NCBI GenBank assembly: GCA_016719785.1
Contig: JADJYJ010000001.1
Location: 310,001 to 374,000 of the forward strand
From: Candidatus Amarolinea dominans
GTDB taxonomy: Bacteria; Chloroflexota; Anaerolineae; SSC4; Amarolineaceae
Length of the DNA stretch: 64,000 nt
Direction of reading: 5' to 3'
Positions 15,847 through 24,129 of the stretch are shown one piece after another. Position numbers and translations under genes: made by a program. How positions within the stretch are numbered: position 1 is the stretch's first letter; each line of letters begins with the position of its first letter. Below the pieces are notes generated by a model. The model ran no database searches. It saw only the letters and a program-made list of their open reading frames with translations, and had not been told where the DNA came from.

Positions 15847-16397
15847 AAAGGCACCCTCAATGTTTTCAGCAGCGATTCAAGTATCTTGACCGTTTCGGGA
15901 TTCACGCCGTATTCTGACAAAACCTTGGCTGTGTTGTGCGTGCCTTGAAGCGCTTCGACGAGCTCTCTGGTCTCAACCTGTGACAAACCCTGCCTCTGCA
16001 ATATCTCCTCCAGCGACAAGCCCGGATTTTTTTTGACGATCTGCCCGAGAAAGTTGTTGATCTCCTTGACCCAGTAGTTGACTTCTTCGGCCGTGTACGA
16101 CCTTTCCTCGATCTTGCGCCGGTACTTGTCGTCATCCCCTGGCGGTTCGAAGCCTGGGAAGCCGCCGATACTGGCCCCGCCCAGCATCTTCGAGAGATGG
16201 CTGGCGGTCTGCCGCAGCAGCCCTTCCGTGCCCGGCGCCAGCGACGCCTGCGCAACGCTCGCCGGCGCCGATGAGGTCAGCTCCACAAGCAGCGTGTTGG
16301 ACATTGCCATCAGGCCAACGAGGGCTATCCCCACGACGACAAGCCACACCAGCGCGGGGTTGAGCCGCGACGTTTCACGATCGAGAGAGTGATTCAT
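15834..16397 (-). CDS. Cassette A protein, copy 2 (A2)
   Basis: 187 residues from MNHSLDRETS. Invariant head with one hydrophobic segment (about 14-36) and SAPASVAQASLAPGTEGL, then GGFPGFEPPGDDDKYRRKIE and NYWVKEINNFLGQIVKKNPG, which it shares with A4 before the two diverge. C-terminal end PLWSY overlaps B2. Within the R1 upstream, TTGACA (16448-16443), 17 bp and TAAAAA (16425-16420) form a weak promoter candidate, so R1 might drive this cassette; that is speculative. Confidence 0.8.
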   Translation of the reverse strand: MNHSLDRETSRLNPALVWLVVVGIALVGLMAMSNTLLVELTSSAPASVAQASLAPGTEGLLRQTASHLSKMLGGASIGGFPGFEPPGDDDKYRRKIEERSYTAEEVNYWVKEINNFLGQIVKKNPGLSLEEILQRQGLSQVETRELVEALQGTHNTAKVLSEYGVNPETVKILESLLKTLRVPLWSY

Positions 16398-16410
16398 GGA
16401 TTTCTTTCTC

Positions 16411-16603
16411 TGCCACGAGTTTTTACGAATTGTTCTGATTCGTGTCAATTCGTGTCATTCGTGGCGGAGATTGGGTTTTTGCCACGAATTTCACTAATTT
16501 TCACGAAGTGTTTTGATTCGTGGTAATTCGTGTCATTCGTGGTGGAGATTGAGTTTTTTTGCCACGAATTTCACGAATTTTCACGAAGTGTTTTGACTCA
16601 TGG
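16411..16603. repeat. R1 repeat, three units in a row
   Basis: A degenerate A-gene-type unit followed by two standard units, spaced by GGAGATTGGGTTTT-like linkers. Confidence 0.9.
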
Positions 16604-16641
16604 TCATCAATTCGGGCAGCCAGCTTCATCAGGGCCGCATT
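16604..16641 (-). pseudogene. MNT nucleotidyltransferase scrap
   Basis: Minus strand encodes AALMKLAARIDDH, matching ALMKLAAKMDDR in the MNT protein at 32989-33303. Too short for certainty. Confidence 0.4.
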
Positions 16642-16690
16642 CGCGTCACCACGGCTTCATCACCCGCCTTGCATCACGGTCGGTCGTCAA

Positions 16691-17134
16691 TCACTGTGCC
16701 TCTACTTCTGGCGACCACGGCTGAATCACGCTGCGCTGGATCATCGCCCGCGTCTGACACAGGTGGGGATTGCATCGGATGCTGATTTCCGCACTGACAT
16801 CAGTTTCAGGGTGATGATAGCGCAGCCAAGCCCATGTCGGCAAGGTATGCGAGCGTTTCTCCTCCTGATAGCCGCGCTTTTCCATTTCGGCCGGATACCA
16901 CGCAAAGACCTGTTCAATCGAGATCGGCATGATGAACCAACCGTTTACAGTCTCAACGGTTTTGTCCGGCTCAAGGTAAACTACCTGATAAGGCCACAAG
17001 GGCTTGCCATCCATTTCCACCGAGATTGCCCCTTCCGGCAAAGGAATATCCTGCGGCCAGTCCTCCATGCGCAGATGGAACTTGATTTGGTTGTAGCCCC
17101 TGACAATCGGGCGCAGACTGTTAGTCATTACCAT
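16691..17134 (-). CDS. Cassette B protein, copy 3 (B3), atypical C terminus
   Basis: 147 residues. Family motifs: HLRMEDWPQDIPLPEGA, YLEPDKTVETVNGWFIMPIS, FAWYPAEMEKRGY, LRYHHPETDVSAEIS. It ends IQPWSPEVEAQ instead of the shared VAEQPLELTAEIA and has no stop-codon palindrome, so its 3' end was not homogenised like the others. Overlaps A3 by 7 bp. Confidence 0.75.
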   Translation of the reverse strand: MVMTNSLRPIVRGYNQIKFHLRMEDWPQDIPLPEGAISVEMDGKPLWPYQVVYLEPDKTVETVNGWFIMPISIEQVFAWYPAEMEKRGYQEEKRSHTLPTWAWLRYHHPETDVSAEISIRCNPHLCQTRAMIQRSVIQPWSPEVEAQ

Positions 17135-17683
17135 GGCGCAACTCCCAGTGTCTTCATCAAAGTCTCAAGGGTTCTAACCGTTTCAGGTGTTACTCCATAC
17201 CCCTCAAGAGCCTTAATCGTAGCGTGCGCGTTTTTCAGCCCCGTCAAGAAACTATCAATCCGTTCGGGTGACAAACCCGCGCGCTGCAGGATCTGCTCCA
17301 ACGTCAAGCCCGGATTCTTGTCCGCGATTGGCCGCAGAAAATTATTGATCTCTTTCCCCCAGTAATTCGCCTCTTCTCCGCCGTACGATTGATTGCGAAT
17401 CTTGTCCTTGTAGCGTTTATCGTCGTCTGGCGGTTCGAAGCCTGGGAAGCCGCCGATACTGGCCCCACCCTGCATCTTCGAGAGATGGCTGGCGGTCTGG
17501 CGCAGCAGTCCTTCCGTGCCCGGCGCCAGCGACGCCTGCGCAACGCTCGCCGGCGCCGATGCAGTCAGCTCCACAAGCAGCGTGTTGGACATTGCCATTA
17601 GACCAACGAGGGCTATCCCCACGACGACAAGCCACACCAGCGCGGGGTTGAGCCGCGACGTTTCACGATCGAGAGTGATTCAT
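17128..17683 (-). CDS. Cassette A protein, copy 3 (A3), start region frameshifted
   Basis: Same head as the other A copies, but GAGAGAG has become GAGAG near 17672, a 2-bp loss that stops translation from ATG 17683 after six codons. A GTG at 17637 could start a shortened protein (MWLVVVGIALVGLMAMS) that keeps the membrane segment. The body shares PPDDDKRYKDKIRNQSYGGE with A5 and then diverges. It may be a pseudogene, a shortened but functional copy, or a sequence error. Confidence 0.65.
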
Positions 17684-17696
17684 GGATTTCTTTCTC

Positions 17697-17739
17697 TGCC
17701 ACGAGTTTTTACGAATTGTTCTGATTCGTGGTAATTCGT
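17697..17739. repeat. R1 repeat, degenerate A-gene-type unit
   Basis: GCCACGAGTTTTTACGAATT and return arm. This unit, plus the following fcl-like sequence, is repeated at 20840-20960 upstream of A4. Confidence 0.85.
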
Positions 17740-17746
17740 ACTTGCA

Positions 17747-17990
17747 TCACCCTAAATTAAGCTGCGCCGGCCGCCATTGCTTCAGCCGCACGTCGTCTGC
17801 CAGGTCGCGCCGGTCGTAGCGGTCACGATCAACGACTGCGATCTGGATTGCGCCGTGCTCGCGCAGCTTCGCCACGCCGTGCCGGCCCAAGCACCCCGCG
17901 GCGGCCGGTCACCAGCACGCGCGGGCTGTGCCGCAAGGTGTTGCTGGCGGGCCAGAAGGATTGCAGTTGCGGGTTTTGCGCTGGCGTCAT
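17747..17990 (-). pseudogene. fcl-like epimerase 5' fragment, frameshifted
   Basis: MTPAQNPQLQSFWPASNTLR, HSPRVLVTG, then in another frame LGRHGVAKLREHGAIQIAVV, RRDLADDVRLKQWRPAQL, NLG, stop. It resembles the fcl fragments but is more divergent; it is probably a paralogous SDR-type sugar epimerase. Its last ~20 codons are also fused to the fcl fragment at 20892. Confidence 0.6.
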
Positions 17991-18003
17991 CGTCTCGATG
18001 ACT

Positions 18004-18213
18004 TCAAGCCAGTTGCAGCTCGCGTTCGACAGGCAGGGGGCAAAGCAGATACTCCAAGACTTCTGCTTGCATCCGTTCAATCTCCAACCTGTACCCGCTG
18101 CTGACCGCCTCGAACTCATCAAGACGCGCTGTTCTGCGCAATTGCGCCAGCCAACGCTGAAATTGCGCAATCCGCTGTTGGCTGATCTCTACTTCGTGAT
18201 CATTGGATATCAT
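18004..18213 (-). CDS. Small partner of the DUF6932-like nucleotidyltransferase
   Basis: 69 residues from MISNDHEVEISQQRIAQFQR; mostly helical, with SGYRLEIERMQAEVLEYL. Starts within the stop of the preceding gene (ATGA overlap). From memory such a small gene often accompanies this nucleotidyltransferase type; an antitoxin or co-toxin role is an inference. Confidence 0.65.
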   Translation of the reverse strand: MISNDHEVEISQQRIAQFQRWLAQLRRTARLDEFEAVSSGYRLEIERMQAEVLEYLLCPLPVERELQLA

Positions 18214-18653
18214 GCTGGTACCACCTCGACAATGCCACGCTTCAAGCCATCTCGTTTGATCTGCCAATAACTGACGAAATCCTCGATCGTCTCACCAAAC
18301 AGCAGACCTAGCCTGACCCAGAAGATGCTTGCCCCATAACGAGCTTGGGCCGTGGCATGATCAAACAACCCTTTTGCTTCAATGGGACAATGCCCTAAAC
18401 GAAACTCATCGTCCATGACGAGGATGACATCAACATCATTTGGGTTCAGCTTGTCCGTCACGTAACTTCCAAACACAATCAGACGTGAAAGATGATCGGT
18501 TCGCTGCGCCAGAACGAAGATGTGAAGCAAGCGCCTGGTAACCAGTCTGCGCTGCTCCGAACCGTGGCCAAATCGCTCAACAACAACTTCCATCGTCGTA
18601 CGATGCACGCCTGGTGGCAGATCACCCAACTCATTACTTGGCGGTAATTTCAT
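18210..18653 (-). CDS. DUF6932-like nucleotidyltransferase, probable TA component
   Basis: 147 residues from MKLPPSNELGDLPPGVHRTT. The nucleotidyltransferase signature is RLIVFGSYVTDKLNPNDVDV followed by ILVMDDEF, giving GS and two acidic residues. Later it has LFDHATAQARYGASIFWVR and SYWQIKRDGLKRGIVEVVPA. The ATG 18653 was chosen over an upstream one because conservation seems to begin here. Coupled to the small gene after it. Confidence 0.7.
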   Translation of the reverse strand: MKLPPSNELGDLPPGVHRTTMEVVVERFGHGSEQRRLVTRRLLHIFVLAQRTDHLSRLIVFGSYVTDKLNPNDVDVILVMDDEFRLGHCPIEAKGLFDHATAQARYGASIFWVRLGLLFGETIEDFVSYWQIKRDGLKRGIVEVVPA

Positions 18654-18738
18654 GGACGTTTCCTGGCAAAAAAACAACTTCTGCGAGCTCGTCTCGGCTA
18701 CGCAGCGCCAATCGGTCGCGAGCCGTTTGTGCCATCAT
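18634..18738 (-). CDS. Possible 34-codon ORF upstream of the nucleotidyltransferase
   Basis: MMAQTARDRLALRSRDELAE, VVFLPGNVHEITAK, overlapping the start of the next gene by 20 bp. It could be a cut-down antitoxin or chance; nothing in it is recognised. Confidence 0.3.
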   Translation of the reverse strand: MMAQTARDRLALRSRDELAEVVFLPGNVHEITAK

Positions 18739-18813
18739 AAGCCACTCCCGATTAATCACGGATCGGGCCCTTGCGGGCCTGGCGCTTCGCGACGCTGAAC
18801 GAGCCGACACAAA

Positions 18814-18838
18814 GCCTGCCCTGAGCTTGTCGAAGGGC
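18814..18838. repeat. R2 element inside an fcl fragment
   Basis: CCTGCCCTGAGCTTGTCGAA, encoding STSSGQA on the minus strand, follows directly after VVVTGP of the fcl fragment. Confidence 0.7.
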
Positions 18839-18885
18839 CGGTCACAACGACGCGTTGGTTGCGGCAGGTCAGGGTGCTGTTGGGG
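18838..18885 (-). pseudogene. fcl: fcl 5' fragment, 16 codons
   Basis: PNSTLTCRNQRVVVTGP, lacking a start codon and bounded by R2 on one side and an R5 end on the other. Confidence 0.65.
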
Positions 18886-18930
18886 TATCTTCTCAGCGCA
18901 CCCTTGCGGTCGCCCACGCGGGCAGGCTCA
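18886..18930. repeat. R5 element, truncated copy
   Basis: GTATCTTCTCAGCGCACCCT continues to GCCCACGCGGGCAGG, matching part of the complete element at 47114-47209. Confidence 0.6.
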
Positions 18931-19400
18931 CAAAACACCGGGAGTCAGCGTCAATTGATTGATCTTGGCAAAGGTCGAAAGGATGTCGCATATCTTTCAA
19001 CATCGTTTTTCTTTTCGGTGCAAGAGCGCCCCAGGTCGCGTTCATCCGCGTGTCCGCATCCATCAATGAGAAGCTGCGTTCATTCGCGTCGCATTGCCGG
19101 GGCCGGGCAGGGGGCCAAAGCTCCGCAGTGCCGCCAGCGCGATGCGGGCAGCCAAAATAACCTGCGCTGGGCCGCGCCGGAGCGGAGCGCTGCAACGGGC
19201 GCGGACATGTGGGTTTCACACCGCACCGGGCGGCCGCCCGGTGCGGTCCTCAGGTCTGGAGAAGCGTATGAGGACCTTCTTGCCGCGCTCGGCGTTGAGG
19301 CGGATTCCGGCTTGGATCGTGCCGGGATCGTTTTCTTGGGCAAGAGGGTGCTATTATAGACTGCGGCGGCAAGAGAAGTCAAACTCAGACGCCCACTCCC
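18931..19400. other. Unassigned region with a 28-bp perfect palindrome
   Basis: No protein is recognised on either strand. The palindrome at 19220-19247 (half-site ACCGCACCGGGCGG) is perfect and could form a hairpin or bind a dimeric protein. A minus-strand frame includes GIRLNAERGKKVLIRF and ends at the palindrome; I cannot assign it. Confidence 0.5.
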
Positions 19401-19547
19401 TCAGGATAGCATTCCGAATTTGTGTGACCCTGTGGGAAAGCCCCTCTCGGCGAAGGCCACGGCCAGCGGCAGGCCCACGTAGCCCAGGCCGATGACGGCG
19501 ACAACCGCGGTGTGATCATGAATCTTGGAAAGAAGTTGGTCTTTCAT
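19401..19547 (-). pseudogene. wbpA-like 5' fragment
   Basis: MKDQLLSKIHDHTAV, VIGLGYVGLPLAVAFAERGF, then PTGSHKFGMLS and a stop. Its upstream leader (GTCACTCG) is shared with the other wbpA starts. Confidence 0.8.
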
Positions 19548-19570
19548 CGAGTGACTCTGTATCATCCTTC

Positions 19571-19796
19571 GGCCACGAATGGGTTTTTTTGCCACGAATT
19601 TCACTAATTTTCACGAAGGGTTTCGATTCGTGGTAATTCGTGTCATTCGTGGCGGAGATTGGGTGTTTTTGCCACGAATTTCACTAATTTTCACGAAGTG
19701 TTTTTGATTCGTGGTAATTCGTGTGATTCGTGGCAGAGATTGGGTGTTTTTGCCACGAATTTCACTAATTTTCACGAAGGGTTCTGATTCGTGGTC
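19571..19796. repeat. R1 repeat, three units in a row
   Basis: Three consecutive units with nearly identical ~75-bp spacing, ending at the B4 stop-codon palindrome. Confidence 0.92.
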
Positions 19797-19806
19797 TGAC
19801 GCTGCG

Positions 19807-20277
19807 TCAGGCGATCTCGGCGGTCAGCTCCAGGGGTTGCTCAGCGACCGGCGCCCAGGGATGCACGGCGATGCGCCGGATCAGGGCGGTGGTTTCCTGC
19901 TTATACGGCCAGTCGTGAAGACTGATCTCGACGCGGACGCCGGACACAGGATGCCCGAAACTAAGCTCGTGCCACCCAGCCGTTTGCTGATACCCGGTCA
20001 GGTCCGATTGCCAGCCCAGTTTTGCCATCTCGTTCACGAACCATTCAGCGGCTTCTTCCACCGGCAGCGACGTCTTGAACCACCCAACAACGACCTCCAC
20101 CGTCCGGTTGGGTTCCAACACCAGGCGCCAGTAAGGCCAGAAAGGGCCATCTCCTGTTTCAACGACAGCCGCCTCTGCAGGCAAAGGCACATCCGCAGGC
20201 CATTCGTCCACACCCAAATGAGCCATGATGCCATCGTGAGTTCGCTGAAATGAAAGGGAGCCAGGCGCGCTTACCAC
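19807..20277 (-). CDS. Cassette B protein, copy 4 (B4)
   Basis: 156 residues. Motifs: HLGVDEWPADVPLPAEA, YWRLVLEPNRTVEVVVGWF, EEAAEWFVNEMAKLGW, SFGHPVSGVRVEISL, RRIAVHPWAPVAEQPLEL, TAEIA. The middle differs strongly from other copies while the tail is identical. Overlaps A4 by 7 bp. Confidence 0.78.
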   Translation of the reverse strand: MVSAPGSLSFQRTHDGIMAHLGVDEWPADVPLPAEAAVVETGDGPFWPYWRLVLEPNRTVEVVVGWFKTSLPVEEAAEWFVNEMAKLGWQSDLTGYQQTAGWHELSFGHPVSGVRVEISLHDWPYKQETTALIRRIAVHPWAPVAEQPLELTAEIA

Positions 20278-20828
20278 GGAGAGACTCCCAGGGTGTTCAT
20301 CAAGCCGGCCAAAGCCGCTGTCGTGGTTCCGCTGACTCCAATGCTTTCCATTCCTGCGGTGATCGAATGTATGTTTCGCAAAGCCCTGATGAATGCGACA
20401 ATCTGTTCTGGGTTCAACCCTTGCTTCTGCAAAATCTCTTCCAGCGACATGCCGGGATTCTTCTTGACGATCTGGCCGAGGAAGTTGTTAATCTCCTTGA
20501 CCCAGTAGTTGACTTCTTCGGCCGTGTACGACCTTTCCTCGATCTTGCGCCGATACTTGTCGTCATCCCCTGGCGGCTCGAAACCTGGAAAGCCGCCGAC
20601 GCTGGCACCACCCTGCATCTTCGAGAGATGGCTGGCGGTCTGGCGCAGCAGCCCTTCCGTGCCCGGCGCCAGCGACGCCTGCGCAACGCTCGCCGGCGCC
20701 GATGCGGTCAGATCTACAAGCAGCGTGTTGGACATTGCCATCAGACCAACGAGGGCTATCCCCACGACGGCAAGCCACACCAGCGCGGGGTTGAGCCGCG
20801 ACGTTTCACGATCGAGAGAGTGATTCAT
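20271..20828 (-). CDS. Cassette A protein, copy 4 (A4)
   Basis: 185 residues. Invariant head, then PPGDDDKYRRKIEERSYTAE and NNFLGQIVKKNPGMSLEEIL as in A2, then a unique tail (NIHSITAGMESIGVSGTTT). End GVSPW overlaps B4. No upstream ATG competes with MNHSL. Same membrane topology as A1. Confidence 0.8.
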   Translation of the reverse strand: MNHSLDRETSRLNPALVWLAVVGIALVGLMAMSNTLLVDLTASAPASVAQASLAPGTEGLLRQTASHLSKMQGGASVGGFPGFEPPGDDDKYRRKIEERSYTAEEVNYWVKEINNFLGQIVKKNPGMSLEEILQKQGLNPEQIVAFIRALRNIHSITAGMESIGVSGTTTAALAGLMNTLGVSPW

Positions 20829-20839
20829 GGATTTCTTTC

Positions 20840-20885
20840 TCTGCCACGAGTTTTTACGAATTGTTCTGATTCGTGGTAATTCGTA
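20840..20885. repeat. R1 repeat, degenerate A-gene-type unit
   Basis: Same unit and right-hand flank as at 17697, showing that the A3 and A4 upstream regions are duplicates. Confidence 0.85.
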
Positions 20886-20891
20886 CTTGCA

Positions 20892-21398
20892 TCACCCTAA
20901 ATTAAGCTGCGCCGGCCGCCATTGCTTCAGCCGCACGTCGTCTGCCAGGTCGCGCAGGCCTGTCCCGGGTAGCCGTTCCACAGGTCTTCTTCCCTGAAGG
21001 GGATGGGGGCAAACTTGGGGTAGCCGCAAATGGTGCCGACAGCCACGAACTTGGGCACACCGGCCACGTAGGCCTCGTGCAGGAGCTGCGTGCCCATCAT
21101 CAGGTTCTCGTAGAAATACTCGGCCTGATGGGTCAGGTTGGCGCCGATCCCGCCCACCCTGGCCGCCAGGTGGATGATCAGATCGGGTCGGGCGTCGTGT
21201 AGCAGGGCCAGCACGGCATCGCGCTGCACCAGGTCGTAGTCCTGGCGGCGGGGGATGAAGATATGGGCCGCGCCCCGCTCCCGCAGCTTCTCCACCACGA
21301 AGGAGCCGAGGAAGCCGGCCCCGCCGGTGACGGTGACGCGTTGGTTGCGCCAGAAGGTGTGGCTGTTGGGCCAGGTCCGACATGCGGGAAACCACCAC
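20892..21398 (-). pseudogene. fcl: fcl 5' fragment, the longest
   Basis: TWPNSHTFWRNQ, RVTVTGGAGFLGSFVVEKLR, GGIGANLTHQAEYFYENLMM, GTQLLHEAYVAGVPKFVAVG, TICGYPKFAPIPF, then WNGYPGQA and a switch to the LADDVRLKQWRPAQLNLG tail found at 17747. The ATG at 21398 is one base out of frame. It ends before the catalytic Tyr-Lys region. Confidence 0.85.
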
Positions 21399-21425
21399 CT
21401 CGTCCCCGCAATGCTTGAAGACGAG

Positions 21426-21770
21426 CTAGTATTCAATCACTGCTGCTATCGCCGCTACGATTGACCGCATGACTGAAGGAGAGACACTGCCCAGTTTCTG
21501 GACGAACCGTTGAGTATCTACCCCCCGTAGTTGCAGAGTATCAACCGCTGATATTTTCGTCAGTCCATTCGTGCTATCTGGCGCAACCTTCACGTGCCAG
21601 ATATTCTGAGCAAGGTAATCCTTCCACTCAGTGAGCGGAGCCACCAATTTAATTGGCAACGCGCCTATGGCATCAGAACTGACAACGACAACTGGACGTG
21701 TCTTGCGAATCTCGCTGCCGATGGTTGGATCCAGGCTCACCCGCCAAATCTCGCCACGGTTAATACGCAT
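21426..21770 (-). CDS. mazF: MazF/PemK-type mRNA interferase, module 1
   Basis: 114 residues: MRINRGEIWRVSLDPTIGSE, IRKTRPVVVVSSDAIGALP (substrate-binding Arg-Pro strand), PDSTNGLTKISAVDTLQLRG (catalytic region), ending AAIAAVIEY. Starts 11 bp inside the antitoxin gene. Confidence 0.9.
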   Translation of the reverse strand: MRINRGEIWRVSLDPTIGSEIRKTRPVVVVSSDAIGALPIKLVAPLTEWKDYLAQNIWHVKVAPDSTNGLTKISAVDTLQLRGVDTQRFVQKLGSVSPSVMRSIVAAIAAVIEY

Positions 21771-22026
21771 CGCTGAAGTCTTCCATCTGCCATGCCTGCC
21801 GTTCTACTGCCGACTGCTCATAATATGTCACCATCTTTTCTGCTTGTTGTGCCATCAGGTGTCGTCGCTCGGCCAAAGGCAAAAGCATGAATTGGATTTG
21901 AGGAGACAATGGTTCAGCTTCTTTCTCCTCAACTAGACTAGCCAATAGATCGTAGGCCAGTGGTAGCTTCTTGACTGGCAGGCGCATGACTAGCTCTTGA
22001 ACCTGAGAATAAGCGATTGTTAGCAT
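21760..22026 (-). CDS. Antitoxin of MazF module 1
   Basis: 88 residues, helical: YSQVQELVMRLPVKKLPLAY, DLLASLVEE, then RRHLMAQQAEKMVTYYEQ and a C-terminal RQAWQMEDFSDAY that would bind MazF. It lacks the AbrB fold of classic MazE. AGGAGGTAAATC precedes the ATG, a strong ribosome site. Confidence 0.75.
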   Translation of the reverse strand: MLTIAYSQVQELVMRLPVKKLPLAYDLLASLVEEKEAEPLSPQIQFMLLPLAERRHLMAQQAEKMVTYYEQSAVERQAWQMEDFSDAY

Positions 22027-22306
22027 GATTTACCTCCTACCTTTCAGCCTGCTTCCCCATGAATACGCACACTCACGCCCGATCTATGGCTCGCTGATGT
22101 GAAAATGCGGGACGCAGATGACGCTGATCTGAATTGATCTGCGTGATCAGTTGTTTCAGCGATAATCAGCGTCCGCTTTTCATCGTTATCAGTGTCCTCA
22201 ATCGTGTCGCCTGTCCTGAAAATAAGGACATGGATGATACGGATTGTCAGGATTCACACAGATTGAAGCTGACTGCCCTACAGTGGGCCGCGTCGAAATC
22301 TCACGG
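22027..22306. other. Unassigned 280 bp between modules
   Basis: No gene. It contains GGACGCAGATGACGCTGATC and a related inverted GATCTGCGTGATCAG, which look like another type of genomic repeat, and AAGGACATGGATGATACGGA. No second copy is seen in the window. Confidence 0.45.
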
Positions 22307-22732
22307 CTACCGTTGATACAGGCGGCGCAGTTCCTCAGGCGTTTCCGCCCGACGCAGACCTGCATGCACGGCCTTGAGCACGCCGACATCCTCGATCTTG
22401 GGCACACCGGCCACATAGGCTTCGTGCAGGAGCTGCGTGCCCATCATCAGGTTCTCGTAGAAATACTCGGCCTGATGGGTCAGGTTGGCGCCAATCCCGC
22501 CCACCCTGGCCGCCAGGTGGATGATCAGGTCGGGCCGCGCGTCGTGCAGCAGGGCCAGCACGGCATCGCGCTGCACCAGGTCGTAGTCCTGGCGGCGGGG
22601 GATGGAGATGTGGGCCGCGCCCCGCTCGCGCAGCTTCTCCACCACGAAGGAGCCGAGGAAGCCGGCGCCGCCGGTGACGGTCACGCGTTTGTTGCGCCAG
22701 AAGGTGGTGTTGTTGGGCCAGTCAGGGTTCAT
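22307..22732 (-). pseudogene. fcl: fcl 5' fragment with a foreign tail
   Basis: MNPDWPNNTTFWRNK, RVTVTGGAGFLGSFVVEKLR, then GANLTHQAEYFYENLMMG, LHEAYVAGVPK. It then switches to IEDVGVLKAVHAGLRRAETP, EELRRLYQR, which is not fucose synthase and may be the end of another gene. Confidence 0.85.
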
Positions 22733-22742
22733 GTGATATGCC

Positions 22743-22809
22743 TGCCACGAATGGGGGGGGTTTTTGCCACGAATTTCACTAATTTTCACGAAGGGTTCTG
22801 ATTCGTGGT
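22743..22809. repeat. R1 repeat, single unit
   Basis: Left arm, short return arm, then the B5 palindrome. Confidence 0.88.
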
Positions 22810-22820
22810 CTGACGCTGCG

Positions 22821-23300
22821 TCAGGCGATCTCGGCGGTCAGCTCCAGGGGTTGCTCCGCGACCGGAGTCCAGGGATGCTCGACCACGCGGCGGATCATGG
22901 CGGTGGTCTCTTGCCGATGATCCCACCATAAAAGACTTATTTCTACCCGAGCGCAAGTCTCGGGATGCTGAAAGCGCAGCAACGCTTTAGGCGGCATATA
23001 ATAGCCTTCTTTGGGCCCGCGTATCCAACTCTGCTTCGCCAATTCAGTCTGATACCAGACAATGGCATCTTCAAACGAGAGCGGCAAGATGAAATATCCA
23101 ACCAGAAGTTCAACCGTCTGATCGGGTTGAAGGAAAAAGTGCCATTGGGGGTGAAACGGTATTTCATGGTTTTCGCCCAAATGGACAATCGTGCTTCCCT
23201 CCGGCAAAGGCACATCCGACGCCCACTCATCGGGATGCAAAAAGATCAACAACTCGTCGCGGCGTCGCTTGATCGGACGCGGGCTAGGTGCTCTGATCAT
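22821..23300 (-). CDS. Cassette B protein, copy 5 (B5)
   Basis: 159 residues. Motifs: FLHPDEWASDVPLPEGS, PQWHFFLQPDQTVELLVGYF, FEDAIVWYQTELAKQSW, LLRFQHPETCARVEISL, RRVVEHPWTPVAEQPLEL, TAEIA. Its HLGENHEIP stretch is like that of B2 while its centre resembles B7, another sign of mosaicism. ATGA overlap with A5. Confidence 0.78.
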   Translation of the reverse strand: MIRAPSPRPIKRRRDELLIFLHPDEWASDVPLPEGSTIVHLGENHEIPFHPQWHFFLQPDQTVELLVGYFILPLSFEDAIVWYQTELAKQSWIRGPKEGYYMPPKALLRFQHPETCARVEISLLWWDHRQETTAMIRRVVEHPWTPVAEQPLELTAEIA

Positions 23301-23851
23301 AGAGAAACTCCCAAAGTGATCAACAGAGATTTCAGCGTCTCTACCGTGATCTCATTCACGCCGTAACCTTCCATACTTTCGGCAGTGCTGTACGTCTGCT
23401 GTAACGCCTTGATAAAGTCGTCAATCTCCGCTGATGTCGAACCCAGCCTTTGCAGTATCTCTTGCAGCGTCGAGCCGGGATTCTTCTTGACGATCTGACT
23501 CAGAAAGTTGTTGATCTCTTTCGTCCAGTAATTCGCCTCTTCTCCGCTATACGATTGATTGCGAATCTTGTCCTTGTAGCGCTTATCGTCGTCTGGCGGC
23601 TCGAAGCCTGGGAAGCCGCCGACACTGGCCCCGCTCAGCATCTTCGAGAGATGGCCGGCGGTCTGGCGCAGCAGTCCTTCCGTGCCCGGCGCCAGCGACG
23701 CCTGCGCAACGCTGGCCGGCGCCGATGCAGTCAGCTCCACAAGCAGCGTGTTGGACATTGCCATCAGACCAACGAGGGCTATCCCCACGACGACAAGCCA
23801 CACCAGCGCGGGGTTGAGCCGCGACGTTTCACGATCGAGAGAGTGATTCAT
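23297..23851 (-). CDS. Cassette A protein, copy 5 (A5)
   Basis: 184 residues. Invariant head and membrane segment; body PPDDDKRYKDKIRNQSYSGE as in A3; then NNFLSQIVKKNPGSTLQEIL and a unique tail ending LITLGVSL. Coupled to B5 by ATGA. Confidence 0.8.
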   Translation of the reverse strand: MNHSLDRETSRLNPALVWLVVVGIALVGLMAMSNTLLVELTASAPASVAQASLAPGTEGLLRQTAGHLSKMLSGASVGGFPGFEPPDDDKRYKDKIRNQSYSGEEANYWTKEINNFLSQIVKKNPGSTLQEILQRLGSTSAEIDDFIKALQQTYSTAESMEGYGVNEITVETLKSLLITLGVSL

Positions 23852-23867
23852 GAATTTCTTTCTCTGT

Positions 23868-23898
23868 CACGAGTTTTTACGAATTGTTTTCCTGTTCG
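23868..23898. repeat. R1 repeat, partial unit cut by a MITE-like element
   Basis: TGTCACGAGTTTTTACGAAT then CCTGTTCG, where R1 stops at the terminal repeat starting 23899. Confidence 0.7.
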
Positions 23899-24064
23899 TG
23901 TAGTGTCCACTAACATCTTGAACAGTCCCGGCCGCGGCGCCAGCGGATCGTCGGGGCATTTTCTGCCACAAATGGCCATTAGCGACAGGGGAACACACAT
24001 CGGATCGACCAAAATGGCGCGCTACGCTTTATGTTAAGTGTTTGACATGTTCGTGGACAGTACA
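23899..24064. mobile_element. MITE-like element, 166 bp, with 18-bp terminal inverted repeats
   Basis: Left end TGTAGTGTCCACTAACAT (23899-23916) and right end, read in reverse complement, TGTACTGTCCACGAACAT (24047-24064): 16 of 18 match. No ORF of note inside. Structure fits a non-autonomous transposon that inserted into R1. No clear target-site duplication is visible. Confidence 0.65.
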
Positions 24065-24129
24065 AATTTGCGCTGCATTTTCATCCACGGTTGGCGCAGG
24101 GATCCAACGCATGAGCGTCTAGTCTGATT

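Noticed and set aside
16411..16603. R1 runs considered as a CRISPR array
   Set aside because: Units are imperfect, adjoin with short linkers rather than unique ~30-40 bp spacers, occur scattered over 33 kb, and no cas gene is present.
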